Assembly (NCBI GenBank): GCA_018524725.1
Contig: JAEUWP010000103.1
Location: 186,001 to 250,000 of the forward strand
Direction: 5' to 3'
DNA from: Podaxis mareebaensis
Lineage: Eukaryota; Basidiomycota; Agaricomycetes; Agaricales; Agaricaceae
DNA: 64,000 bases
The notes below the pieces were generated by a model, which was given only the letters and a program-made list of their open reading frames with translations, was not told the DNA's origin and did no database searches. The first letter of the stretch is position 1, and each line of letters starts with the position of its first letter. Position numbers and translations under genes: made by a program. Below, piece by piece: positions 1-11,177 of this stretch.

Positions 1-821
1 TCACTCGTTATTGTTGGAGATGACGGCACCGTTGTACCTCATGTAGTTGTGGGGCTCGATGATAGCATAGGCGCCCTTGCCGGTGATATAGTTAACAATC
101 TACGGGAGAGGAACTCCCAAGTTAGACTTGTTTCATGATCACCCGGGGCACCAGGTTGAACTTACGGTCTTCAAGCCACTGAGGTAGGTGGAATCGAAAG
201 AACCAGTGATGCCACCAGAAGGAGGGTTAAGGCGCTCCAACTTAAAGGGAACGCGGAAGGTGTTGAAGCCCTGGTTGACAAAGTAGTCAATGGAGGTGGG
301 GCTGGGCCAGGTATAGTCTTTGCCAAGTTGACCCTATATAAAATGCGCTCAGAAACTGATGTGACTTATTCGGCGGAAAAAGATCTTACAGGAATAACGT
401 TTTCGCCAAATTCAGCCCCAGATTCGTTGACACCAAAGTAGGTGAACTTGGTCCTAGCAGCACCGCCGCAAAGGCTGGATCCTCCGGTAGGAGCAGTGGT
501 GGTTGTGGTGGGGGTGGGGTTGGTAGTGCTGCCAGTTCCGGGCAAGCACTGGGAGTACCCTGCCATGCAAAGTTAGCATGCCTCGCATCACGACAGTCTT
601 CAAGCAAACTTACACTCGTTTAGTACGGTGCAAACAGCGCCAGAAACACACTGGGTGTCACCACTCCAGCCGTTACCCTAAATATGGTGTTAAACGCGTT
701 TGAAATATAACGTTTAAAGACCGGGACATACACCACACTGGGCATAGAGGGGCTGAGCAGCGTGAACGGAGGAGATGAAGAATGCCGCGGTAGCGACCAA
801 AGAAGTGAAGGTAGACTTCAT
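1..821 (-). CDS. Endo-beta-1,4-glucanase, GH5 with N-terminal CBM1 (partial, 3' end outside window)
   Basis: Secreted cellulase that hydrolyses internal beta-1,4 bonds of cellulose. Translation starts at ATG 821 with a signal peptide (MKSTFTSLVATAAFFISSVHA). A fungal-type cellulose-binding module follows, with PLYAQCGG, NGWSGDTQC and a final YSQCLPG. Then comes a Thr/Pro/Ser linker and the start of a GH5 (subfamily 5-like) catalytic domain: FTYFGVNESGAEFG, FNTFRVPFKLERL, and GKGAYAIIEPHNYMRYNG near the window edge. Introns lie at about 727-680, 614-560, 390-330 and 170-100, all gt...ag. The acid/base and nucleophile glutamates lie beyond position 1, so activity cannot be judged. The family call is firm from the CBM1 plus the DPHNY-type motif. 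Confidence 0.93.
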
Positions 822-1536
822 TTCGCAATGTGTCTGGACAGTCCATTCCCCACTCGATCGACCTTTTAAATGTCAATGCAAGTGTTGCCTCTAGTCCGTT
901 GAATTCCCGAACATATCCCAATACGACATCACATGAGTTTTCGTTTCCTTCTCGCCTATCCTCGGAAAGTGGGACCATCAATAAGTCATGGATCCAGAAG
1001 GCTGAAGCGTAATAGAGGTTCTCGGAAATGTCATTGTCGCGCTACACTGGTGTATCGGAAAGGAGCTGTGATGAGTTGTCAGCAGTTGTTGCCCTTGGTT
1101 TATCCAAGGGGTTCCAAGAGGTTGGTTCAGAGTCTGAACTCGGCCCTTGCGCCGTAGTCAACGTGCAAGGGTAATTGTATCCATGGAATGTCGTCACCCG
1201 CGAACGACCCGAACTAAGAGAGAAGATGTTGGAAGAATGAGCGAAAACAAGAAGCGCCGATGTCCGAGATTTTTCCTTCGTTGCAATGTCACATGCTGAA
1301 GTGACGACTGCTATAATTTCCTTTCCTCGTCTTTATCAGGGTCCTGATTTCTGCAACTTTCGCGGGCTTTCGCGCAGCAATTAATTCAACATGTGGGTGG
1401 ATTTACCAAAGCTGATGACGACGGACTTTACGGATCTTGGAATACCCAATTACACGCGTATCTTATAGCACATGTTATTCCATCCAAAAAGCTCCCGAGA
1501 TAATCTACAAAGTGTAAAGAACATTGGGCAACTCTT
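822..1536. other. Upstream region of the endoglucanase
   Basis: About 715 bp between the cellulase start and the end of the SARAF-like gene. No convincing coding exon is seen. A CCCCAC hexamer just upstream of the cellulase ATG (around 847) resembles a fungal Mig1/CreA glucose-repression site, which would suit a cellulase promoter, but a hexamer alone is weak evidence. Confidence 0.4.
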
Positions 1537-2574
1537 TCACCTTACATTCGAGCCTCCTATTCCGGTACTTCTTCTCATGCTCCCAAGATTCGATGGCCCT
1601 TCACCACGGTCGTCATCAGCTCGCGTTGGTCGTCTGGTAGGGAAACCACCTCCAAACATCGGTCCAGGTGCACTCTGTGGAGGAATTTGGTTCCATTGGT
1701 TCCAATACGGTCTTGGTTCAGCCTGACTCTGCCTGTTCCAGAAGTGGCTCGCGAGCCCTCCCACAGCAGCACCTGTCCAAAAGCCAGGTCTCCATCCTTC
1801 AGGGTTCGAGCCGCCCGGTAAATTCTTGCTGTAGGGTGGCGGAGGACTGGACCAATCGTCGCCACGGTGGTCTCCTGGGAACCATCCCCCGCCCCCGCCT
1901 CCGCCACCACCTCCTCCGGGTCGGGGTCCTGATCCCCGGCGAACGGTTCCGCTGTCTCGGCGCAGGCATGACATGATCATGCTGTAGAGAATGAGGGCGA
2001 CAAAGGCGAACCAGCAGACTGTGAATATGATATCTCCCCAGCTGTATGCTTTGGATATACCTGAGAATCCAATAAAAAGGTCGATTAATGCGAGACTCAC
2101 TCTTGAGAGAGGACCAGGGCGAATGGGTCGAGCCATCTCGGAGAGCCCCAGGAACCTCAACAAGCCGATAATCCAATCCACAAGAACCTAAATAGTATGA
2201 GTACTTGTGAGCACACTGTAAACGTTGAGGAAATAAAACTGACCTTTGAGGACATACGGATCCCCCGGTTGCGACCACCCTTCGCACGAAACCTCCACCT
2301 TCCCAAACCTAAGTGACTCTGGTAAATCTGCTTCACACTATCCGCTATATTCAGCATGAATGCACGGTCTGATCGCCGGTATGGGACTCACTTTCCAATC
2401 CACTTCCGTCCCACTGCCTCCCAGGTTCACGCACCGAACGACCTCAGGCTGGTAGAGCTTACATGCCTTCCCCCGACATGTAAGCTGTGGAATTGGACTT
2501 GTCCGTCGTGCCTGTGTCCACGCATCCTTATAAAACGTCAATGCTGGGATTTTTGCGAGTTCGAGTCGGGACAT
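1537..2574 (-). CDS. SARAF: SARAF-like (store-operated calcium entry-associated regulatory factor) membrane protein
   Basis: Homologue of SARAF/TMEM66, an ER membrane protein that in animals damps store-operated calcium entry. The luminal Cys-rich domain is clear after splicing: IPALTFYKDAWTQARRTSP, IPQLTCRGKACKLYQP, VVRCVNLGGSGTEVDWKC, SCEGWSQPGDPYVLKGSCGL. A transmembrane segment (DIIFTVCWFAFVALILYSMI) follows. The C-terminal tail is Gly/Pro/Arg-rich with an 11-glycine run, SPPPPYSKN, and a WRPGFWTGAAVGGLASHFW stretch that matches the animal tail. Introns are about 2391-2338, 2224-2190 and a 40-nt one near 2098-2059. Family members normally begin with a signal peptide. Here ATG 2574 is preceded by an in-frame TGA with no AG between, and no hydrophobic leader was found upstream. 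Confidence 0.88.
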
Positions 2575-2752
2575 GGTGAGTGATGGTCAAGTGGCCATTA
2601 CCCCGACCCGAGCTAGCACCCCATATGCTAATCGCCATCACTGCCAACGTGGCCTAATGGAAACTAACCCGCACTGTGACTCAGTGTCTAAGATGTAAGT
2701 GCACTATGTATCCCTTGTCTGTTAATATTATTTTCGAACAATGTATGTGGTG

Positions 2753-5301
2753 TTACGCAGTTGCCGGGCACCCTCCACATAGCCCATGCCCGCAACCCCA
2801 ACAGCTCGCAACTCCAATGCCAAAAATTCGCAATGCCAATCCAACAATACTAATTACCCCCTCCCCAAGAACAAATCCACTGGCAATCACGACCAACTGA
2901 ATATCGCGTCCGTCCTTGGCGTACCTAGTCCGATAAACATATTCCATAATACCGCCAACAAGTCTTGCCATCGAAAAAGAAGGCGTATTCAAAAACCCAA
3001 TCGCGAACGCAACTCCAGACGGAATCCACTTGGCGAACCAGAGTTCTTTCCGTACAGCACAGACCTTCACCATCGACAGAACTGCGAACACGGCTGCAAA
3101 TGCGGCCATAAACACTGCACTCTTTTCCGGCAAATGGCCGTCGCCTATTTGTTGAATTATAAATGTCAATTTCGGCAGAAGCTGTTTAGATTGAGTGCAT
3201 CACACGCACGAAGAAGTCTTGCGAGGCTTAACCAGACGTAAGCCGTCGGTGCGGGAAAAGAGGGTCCAGGAATCTCATATGCACGATTGTATAGAGTGAA
3301 GGCGGTAGCAGTCACAAGGATTGACACCGAAGATCCGATCATCTGCCCGTAGAATTGAGCTCGAGGGGAAGCATGACACAGGTGGCCAGTCTTAAGATCC
3401 TGCATAAGGTCCCCAGCCCTGGAAAAAAACATGAATGGGCATCCAGGGCTAATTAATAACAAGACAGACTGTTGTGCACCAGCTTCCGCTACTCCTCCAG
3501 CAATGATGTTGGCCACGACGTTACCTGGCTGGATCCATGCGAAGAAAAGCTGCGAGACTTTACCAAGGCCTGAGACGGGATTGAGATCTGTTTCTCCGAG
3601 AGCGCGAACCCTGATAGGCGATGTTAATCGGATAAATCGAGCAAGGATACCGCGACATACCCAATGATACTAAGCAATCCTCCGAGTATGAACCCGAGTA
3701 CCGTAGCCCATGGTTTAATGCCTTCGTTTCCGAATACGACCCACACCAAGATAGTTCCGAGAATGATGCTGCCCAGTAGTCCCAGGACAACCCAATCCGT
3801 GGGCACAAGTCTTTCCACTGTTTCGGTTTCGTTGTCTTCTTTCCTTCTATCGGCATTGACAGCCAGATAGACTCGCCGATACCTGTTGACAAGGTCAACG
3901 GCGTACTCTGCCACCACGGGAAGCAGAGAAACCAAGCTGTCGGCACACATAATTCCAAGCGACGTCCAAAGAATCCATCCACGAGCACCATTCGACATGT
4001 CCCCCACTGGTCCTGGAGCCCATCCAGAATACTTTGAAAGAGGCGATAGGACTGCCCAACCAACAAGCATTCCCTTAACTACAAATGAGATTGCGTTGTG
4101 GAGAGCATGGAGCAACACGCACTAGGTTCATGCTCACGGTGGTTGGGAAACCCATAATGATACCTGGCAGCGCATGTTATACGTACCCTTCGTGAAAAAG
4201 GGAATGGCAAAAACGTACCTTGGCCGATATACGACAAACTCGGGGTGAAATACCATAACCACTGCTTCGCAAGATAGCCTCCAAACAAAGGAATGGCGAA
4301 CAAAACCGGGAAGAAATATGCTGTTAACTAATAGCGGAAGGACAGTGAGCGCAAGCCGAGGCGAACCCGACAAGGACTCACGCTAACGAAGGCGGAGACA
4401 ACAAAGCTCCAGACTAAGGAATGCCAACCGTCGTGTTCAACAACCTCACGTTCACCCTCGTTATGTTCATCTACATGAGACGGAACTGGTGCTTCTACGG
4501 GATCTTCTTCGTCATCGGCCTCAGCGTCTACTTCCTGGTAGCCGCGTCTTCGCCTGACAGTAGTGTCGGGGGGAGGAAGTTGGTGTAGAACGTTGATAAG
4601 CTGTGCAGTTGCAGTGCCCGAGGGAAACGGTAATTGTTCTTCGATGATCTGAATAAGATTTTAGCATCTCAATATGACCACACCACCGTCGCGACACATA
4701 CAACTTGTTTACGGATAGGCGGCGATAAGAATACTCTGACTGCTAGTTAGTCACACCAAATAAACGGGATAGGCTGTGAAGGTACCCAAAATACGCTATC
4801 GAGCATGACCACCCGACAGCCGCGAGCCATGACAGGTGAATAGGCGATGCCCCATCTCTTTCCTCCGATAGTAGCCCAAGAGCTGGGAGGATTCCGACAA
4901 AACCGGCAGCTAAAGGCATTGTGCCTGTCGCAACGGCGGTTGTTTGCACAACGATAATTTCTTGGGGTGTCAAAGGTGTCTTAAACATCCGTGAAATCAG
5001 GAATCCGATGAGGGCCGACTGGATGGACATCCTGAGGCGAGGAAGGTACTGAGTAACGCGGAACATTGTGAACAAAAACGCCGATACGTACATGGATATC
5101 CACCCAGACTGAAGACCCAAACTAAGGTTTGTAAAGCATATCAGACAGCCGATTGCGAGCCCAATGAAGACAGCTCTGGCTGTGAATTCTGGCTGTGCAC
5201 CAGAGAGCGGTTGGGAGGTCAAGTGCTGAGTAAGACGCCTGTGTTCGATATTCAGGATTACGGTTCGGAAAACAGCGGATAGACGTACTTGAACCAATTC
5301 A
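2753..5301 (-). CDS. OPT-family oligopeptide/metal-chelate transporter (YSL-like branch)
   Basis: Multi-pass plasma-membrane or vacuolar transporter of the oligopeptide transporter superfamily. Diagnostic stretches: TARAVFIGLAIGCLICFTNL near the N-terminus, LTPQEIIVVQTTAVATGTMP, QLPFPSGTATAQLINVLH, a central acidic loop (EADDEEDPVEAPVP), then HALHNAISFVVKGMLVGWAV, LGETDLNPVSGLGKVSQLF, VVANIIAGGVAEAGAQQ and AGDLMQDLKTGHLCHASPRA. It ends with several hydrophobic helices and a Cys/Gly-rich tail at 2753. These fit the branch that includes yeast YGL114W-type proteins. Substrate cannot be told from sequence. About eight introns interrupt it. The N-terminus is uncertain: ATG 5301 gives only MNWFK before a gtacgt donor, and the phase with the next exon was not resolved. 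Confidence 0.85.
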
Positions 5302-5732
5302 TACCTATAAAGGATAAGTAATCAATACATGAGACGTCACAGCGCTAAGTAGTGGATGACTGCACAAGCACGTACATCCGCACGAAATAAGCAGGATGGT
5401 GCATACCTTGGCACTTACATAATGCGGTGTGGCTGTCCTCTCTGTTGGACAGTGTTTGTCACGGTGACTCGACTGAGTGCTGATTACTCGGGTAGATCTG
5501 TTCACCTGTTACTATAAAGAATTCTTGATCGATTGCCTCCGTTATTTTCCTTCCTCCCTTGTCCCTCTTGTGATATATCACCCCCCGCGTTACAACGCGT
5601 TTACAGAATTTGCGTGTCCGAATATGGCACAGAAAATCCGATCTGCAGAGGGTGTTTTGCGTACAACGGCCCCGCCTGGCCAGTCGGTCGAGTAAGCGCT
5701 TTAATGCGATCTCCGTCTTGTACGTTTTGGAG
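5302..5732. promoter_or_regulatory. Divergent promoter region between OPT transporter and MetRS
   Basis: About 430 bp between two divergently transcribed genes. It contains CT-rich runs around 5535-5580 typical of fungal promoters. An ATG at 5624 opens a 23-codon frame followed by a gtaagc sequence; this could be an upstream exon of the synthetase, but I could not join it in frame with a good acceptor. Confidence 0.4.
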
Positions 5733-8395
5733 ATGCTGAAGAATGATGTTAGGTTACCGAAGGAAGGCGAGACTAATGTACTCATTACTTCTGCTCTGCC
5801 TTATTGCAATAATGTACCTCATCTTGGTGAATAACCTTTGATCAATGGTCATCGACGTCAGACGAATGATAAAACATAGGTAATATTATTGGAAGTACAC
5901 TGAGTGCGGACGTATATAGCAGGTAAGTCATGGCTACCTCATACTTAACAACTCTGCTTATTGCTCCCACAGATACAGCCGTACGTCGCTCTCGGGAAAC
6001 AGACTTACGCCGCCCTAACTCCCTTCGCCTAGGTACAAGAAATCGTCGAACCCTCTACATCTGTGGAACGGACGAGTATGGCACAGCGACTGAAACACAA
6101 GCCCTCAAGGAGGGCATTACTCCCCGTCAGCTATGTGATAAATATCATGTCCTTCACAAGGAAACATACCAATGGTTTGACATCGGGTACGCCTCATTTG
6201 ACCAGGTCTTTACATGCGTTCATAGGCTCTCTTTCACAGATTTGATTACTTTGGACGCACATCAACACCCCACCACACTGAGTAAGGCATCTAGTATGAA
6301 GACTATAAGGCTGTCGTCTAATTTAACCTCAGAATCTCGCAAGAGATATTCTTAAATCTTGGACGCAACGGTTTCTTGGAAAAGCAAGAAAAAGAACAGA
6401 CATATTGCGAAGGCTGCTCGAAGTGAGTCATTCAGTGAAAATATCTATGTTATGGCTTAATTCTAAACCTATTCTAGGTTCCTTGCTGATCGATACGTTG
6501 AGGGTATTTGCCCACATTGTAAATATGAGGTAATTTGGAACCTATAAGAATGCCCATGAACTAACATAGTATGCCTAGGACGCTCGCGGAGACCAATGCG
6601 ACGGTTGCAGTAGAACGCTTGACGCCATCGAGCTGCTACAACCCCGCTGTTTGGTTGACAAGACCCACACAGTGACAACACGCATATCTGTTCATATGTA
6701 CCTCAAACTAGATGTCATTCAACCACGCACAGAAGAATGGATCAAGCAGTCATGGAAGGCCGGAAAGTGGTCACCTAATGCCGTCATAAACCATGACGGT
6801 GAGATCATCGACGCTCGTCTGAAGGGTGGCCTTTTGCCCACTCCTTTGACTCGCGACCTGTCTTGGGGTGTTCCTGTGCCGATTGAGGGGGAGGATGTGT
6901 ACGGAATGAAGGGAAAGGTCCTTTGTATGATTCGTAATCACCCTTCTACTATACCTCGCACTAACTAGCCCGCAGATGTTTGGGTATGAACCGTTCTCTG
7001 CATTCCAGTGCTTGGAATTCTGACCAAGTCTAGTTCGATGCCCCGATTGGATACCCAAGTATAACCGCAAATCTCACCCCCGAATGGAAACAATGGTGGT
7101 TTAATCCCAAGAACGTGAAATTATACCAATTCATGGGAAAGGATAACGTCTACTTCCACACCGTGTATTTCCCGTCTGTCCAGATTGCCGATGGTCGGGA
7201 TTGGACGAAGCTTCATCATTTGTCCACGACGGGTGAGTATCTGACGCTTGACCCTCCGCAAGTATTATTTTATTGACATGCGTGCATAGAATACCTCAAC
7301 TATGAAGGGGGCAAATTCTCCAAGAGCAAGAATCGTGGTGTTTTTGGTCCTGCAGCCAAGGAGACGGGTATCCCTTCGTCTGTCTGGCGTTATTATCTGC
7401 TATCTGCGCGGCCAGAGACTGCGGATGCCATGTTTTCGTGGGCGGATTGCGTATGTCCTCGCCTTACCTAACAGACCCACTGGCTAATCGTCTTTTTATC
7501 TAAGGTTGCGGCCAACAACAATGTTCTGCTAAACAAGTGAGTCCGTCATTTCCCACCCATTTATACCGGATGCTGACAACAGTATTTCAGCTTCGGGAAC
7601 TTTGTGAATCGTGCTCTCAAGTTTGTCTCATCGCAGTACGGCGGTGTTATACCCGATGGCGGAGACGCACCCGGTCCCTATTCTCCCAATGATCCCCTAG
7701 ATTCGGAGTTTATCACAAGCGTAAACAGTCTCCTCAAGGATTACATCGACGCCATGGAGGCCGTCAAGTTGCGTTCCGGTCTACAAACCGTCATGCTCGT
7801 CTCTATGCGCGGCAACAACTACCTCCAATCTTCCGGCCTCAATAAACAATTGATGACGGAAAACCCCACACGATGTGCTCAAGTCATTTGCCGAGCCATC
7901 AACCTCATCTACGTTCTCTCCGTCCTCATATACCCCTTCATGCCTGCAACATCCGAATCCATCCTCACTCAACTCAACGCTCCCGCCCGCGCAGTACCCG
8001 AAGTGCTTTCGAATGACATCCTCGCTGGACACCAGATCGGAACACCTGAGCATTTGTTCAAGAAGATTGAGGAGAAGATGATCGACGTGTGGAGAGCCAG
8101 GTTTGGTGGGAGTGAGGCTCAGCAAGAGGCCCCTACTGATCCGCTTAAGGCGGCACCGGGATCAAAGAAGGCCAAGAAAGGCGCAACTAAGGTAGCTGCA
8201 CCTGTGCTTAATGGCCCGAAATCTCCTGAGGCGTTGGCATTGGAAGCTAAGATCACTGAACAGGGTAATCTTGTGAGGGGGTTGAAGGCGCAGACGCCGA
8301 AAACGCCCGAACTTGAGGGGCAGATCAAGTCGGCGGTGGACGTCTTGAAGAAGTTGAAGGCTGATCTGGAGGCAGAGCTGCAGAAGGCACAATAG
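5733..8395 (+). CDS. MES1: Methionyl-tRNA synthetase, cytosolic type, with WHEP-like C-terminal domain
   Basis: Class I synthetase that charges tRNA-Met. Seen in order: [20 protein letters not shown] (HIGH-type motif HLGN), [17 protein letters not shown], a zinc-knuckle-like segment (CEGCSKFLADRY..CPHC..DQCDGC), [33 protein letters not shown], the KMSKS loop as KFSKSKNRG, and the anticodon-binding helical domain from about 7600. The last 50 residues ([19 protein letters not shown] onward) look like a WHEP domain. Introns near 5830-5876, 5924-5972, 5991-6033, 6188-6238, 6281-6333 and later ones restore the frame cleanly. The start is the first in-frame ATG; a longer N-terminus from an upstream exon is possible. 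Function is secure, start is not. Confidence 0.93.
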
Positions 8396-8990
8396 AGATA
8401 ATACGTGGAGATCGTGATAAAATGCGAATAGAAGTTCTGTGCTCGCTTGTATATATAATATGGAATTATATCAATCGTATTAATGGATCATGCATATGGG
8501 CCGCAATGAAGGGTTAATTGTTGTCAGTTCGAACATCAGGCATTTCTAACTAATGCATGAACAGTTTAGACCTGCTATGTTATTGGCCCTGGGGCGGGTT
8601 TGACTCAAGGTACTGGCGAGCACGTGAACAACAGTGAAGGACGTAGTTCGAGGTACTTATTGTCCTCGTGTTTGATCGGTGATCCTCTGCCAGCGCTTTT
8701 GTGCTTACACCAATTAGCTTGGGCAGAGCAAACGCCATGGGCGACGGTGTCGAACCAGTGTGCTGGCCAAGACTTGCACAAATACGATGTCCAGTTCAGA
8801 CACGTTAAAGGCCTTCTGGACACATATCGGTCACTGAGCCAAATGCTGCGTATAATGCCTGGTCCTGGAGGCTCTTGCGTTATGAACAAGCGCCTCGTGC
8901 TGAATATCGCCCAGGACCGGACCGGGTCATAAGAACCTTCCTTGGCCGCTGGCCACGTTGTTCTACGAATCACCCCTCCAACTCTCGACC
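8396..8990. other. Intergenic, 3' UTR of MetRS and promoter of GTPase
   Basis: About 600 bp. It begins AT-rich (tatatataatatgg near 8452), consistent with a 3' UTR. A CACGTG E-box lies at about 8621. No open frame here resembles a known protein. Confidence 0.35.
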
Positions 8991-10138
8991 ATGGCAGAAA
9001 CTATCAATGCAATTAAAGCTGTCAGGGAAGACGACATCATTATTGCGTAGAAACCCCGTTTGTCACCTCCCGCGGTAGAATTGCTCACGCAAGTTTTCCT
9101 AGATTCATGGGCCCTACTGGGTCAGGGAAGAGTTATGTGGGAATGCTCTTTGGTTGTCTGGCGCAAGTCAACACTCACTGTATTCCTCTTAGTTCATCGA
9201 TCTTCTCACTGATCGACGCGACAAGCGTGCTGGGAACGGATTGAGATCCGTGACCACCAAGATTGAGGCTACCCGGGTCGAACGTAGAGGGTATGAGGAT
9301 CGGATAGTTCTCATCGACACTCCCGGTTTCGATGATACCACAAGGACTGACATGGAGATCCTAACCGTGATCAGCGACTGGTTGAAGAAGACGTGAGCCA
9401 ATGGCAGGTCTCTGACTCGGGTACTAAACGGTTGCGTGTAGATACGAGAGGGATGTCAAGCTCAGTGGGCTCATCTACCTTCACCGCATCACCGACAACC
9501 GGATGGCCGGATCACCGCTCAAGAACCTTCGTATGTTTGGTGAACTCTGTGGCGACGTTGCAATGAACCAGGTCATCCTCGTATCAACCATGTGGCAGAA
9601 GATCGCACCCGAGGTTGGCGTTACGAGGGAAGAAGAACTCAAGTCCAAGTTTTGGAAAGTGCTTCTTGACAGGGGGTCGAAGACTGATCGTTTGACGGAT
9701 GCCACTTCGTCAGAAGCCTGGCGGATCGTCGAACAATTGATCAAGGGGAAAGATGAGAGAGAGGTAGTCTTGCTGCAAGAAGAGCTGGTCGAGCTCCAGA
9801 AAAAACTCAATGAAACTCAGGCTGGCAAGACCATATATACAGCGCTCCAGAAAGCTCTTGACAAGCAGAGAGAAGAATTGAAGTTGCTGCTGACCCAAGT
9901 AGAGAAGTCGGATGACCCAGTGTTGAGGAATGAGTTGAAGAGAGAGTACGATAGGATCGAGCGGGAGTTCCAGGAAACCTTTGAGGAGGCGAAGAAGCTA
10001 AAGATCCCTCTCACTAAACGTTTCATAGACTTCTTCTTTGGGAAGAGGTCTCGTGCAGTAGGTCTTTCCCTGAACGATGCCAAACTACCGTTGATATTTC
10101 CCCCCCAGAAAGCAGTCAAAGTCCCGAATAGCCCTTGA
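8991..10138 (+). CDS. Stand-alone P-loop GTPase (MMR_HSR1/AIG1-like), paralogue of the N-terminal half of the 28.8-31.4 kb gene
   Basis: Predicted guanine-nucleotide-binding protein of a family common in Agaricomycetes. Start MAETINAIKAVREDDIIIAF. The Walker A motif GPTGSGKS is completed across an intron (9136-9191), giving GSGKSY-FIDLLTDRRDKRAG. The switch-II-like motif is VLIDTPGFDDTTRTDMEIL, followed by LSGLIYLHRITDNRMAGSPL, a G4-like VILVSTMW, and a long charged coiled coil (about 9770-10000). It ends with KRFIDFFFGKRSRA and a short tail. A perfect 51-nt gtaggt...cccccag candidate intron (10058-10108) lies in the tail. Since 51 is a multiple of three, both spliced and unspliced forms stay in frame. 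Cellular role is unknown. Confidence 0.82.
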
Positions 10139-11177
10139 GGCATTCCGGTGCGAGTGGGACTCGGCTATGCATTCGAACTTCTACTGCACATCTGCTAAGG
10201 TCGCGTAACTTATGGCCATCTTACACTTTCAGGTCGTTGGGTCGCTCCTCTGTACTGTCATTGTTTTTAGTACTTTGCGGCAATTCAGGGCGCCCAAGGG
10301 TGTTGGGTGGCGTAGCGTTGAACATGGCGATCAAAGAGCATACGATCAGAGCGAGACCGCAAACGTGCCTTCCATGGAGCATTGTAGACGGTAATTTCAA
10401 CGTTACATTTTGTCCGGAACAGGGTCCAGACGGCAAGCAGTTGTGATCCCGGATTGCAGGTCTCCGAAGCAAGATACGCAGGATGTAAAGCCTGAATATT
10501 CTCCACCTCGCGGTATCCTGATAGGTGCGGCTGTATGTCGCTATCAAGTGGCTGTAATGATTTATGTGGGTAGGGTTCAAACCAACACCCGTGTGCTGTA
10601 TGCGAAACTCTTCCACCGGTTACTTAGCCACAAAAAGTGCGAGAGTCAAGTTTCGGCTTGAGGTGACGTGGCCTCAGGAGTAGCTGTAATCTGAGGTCGA
10701 CATCCCCACGAGGTGTTGCGCACATGCGAGTCGACAGTGGTTTCGGCAGAGCTTGATGCCAGTATGAATACATGTGGGATCAGTCTATGACCCTGATCAT
10801 AGCAGTCGGCGTATTTTATGCCTGGCACCTCGCGTCTGTGTCCGAATTCCATTATCAACTTCTATCAAACACCTAAGTAGCATGAGGGAAAAACCCCCTT
10901 GTGTAGTGTGCACGTTTCAGTTGCAACTTACGCGTCACACATTCCCATCACAAATTTATGCATGTAATGGTTCCTTTCATTCATGACCGACGAACGTGCT
11001 ACAACTCTCCAATGATAATTCTAAATATCCGGTCGTGTGACCTTCTTTAGGATAAGGATAAGGTACAGAAACCTTATTCCAGCAAGTCATCCTTGGCGCG
11101 CTGTTCGCGCTACATCTTCGCCCGAAGGGGTATGTACAAAGTTTCACTCCCTTTCCAACAGGTCCAAGTTTGTCGTG
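10139..11177. other. Intergenic region upstream of alkaline phosphatase 1
   Basis: About 1 kb. A 131-codon minus-strand open frame (10221-10616) includes one hydrophobic stretch, but its composition is not convincing and it matches nothing I know. I specifically looked for kinase sequence following the stand-alone GTPase and saw none. Confidence 0.35.

Noticed and set aside
10139..11177. Decayed kinase following the stand-alone GTPase
   Set aside because: No Gly loop, HGD, DFG or APE-like motif in any frame of either strand.
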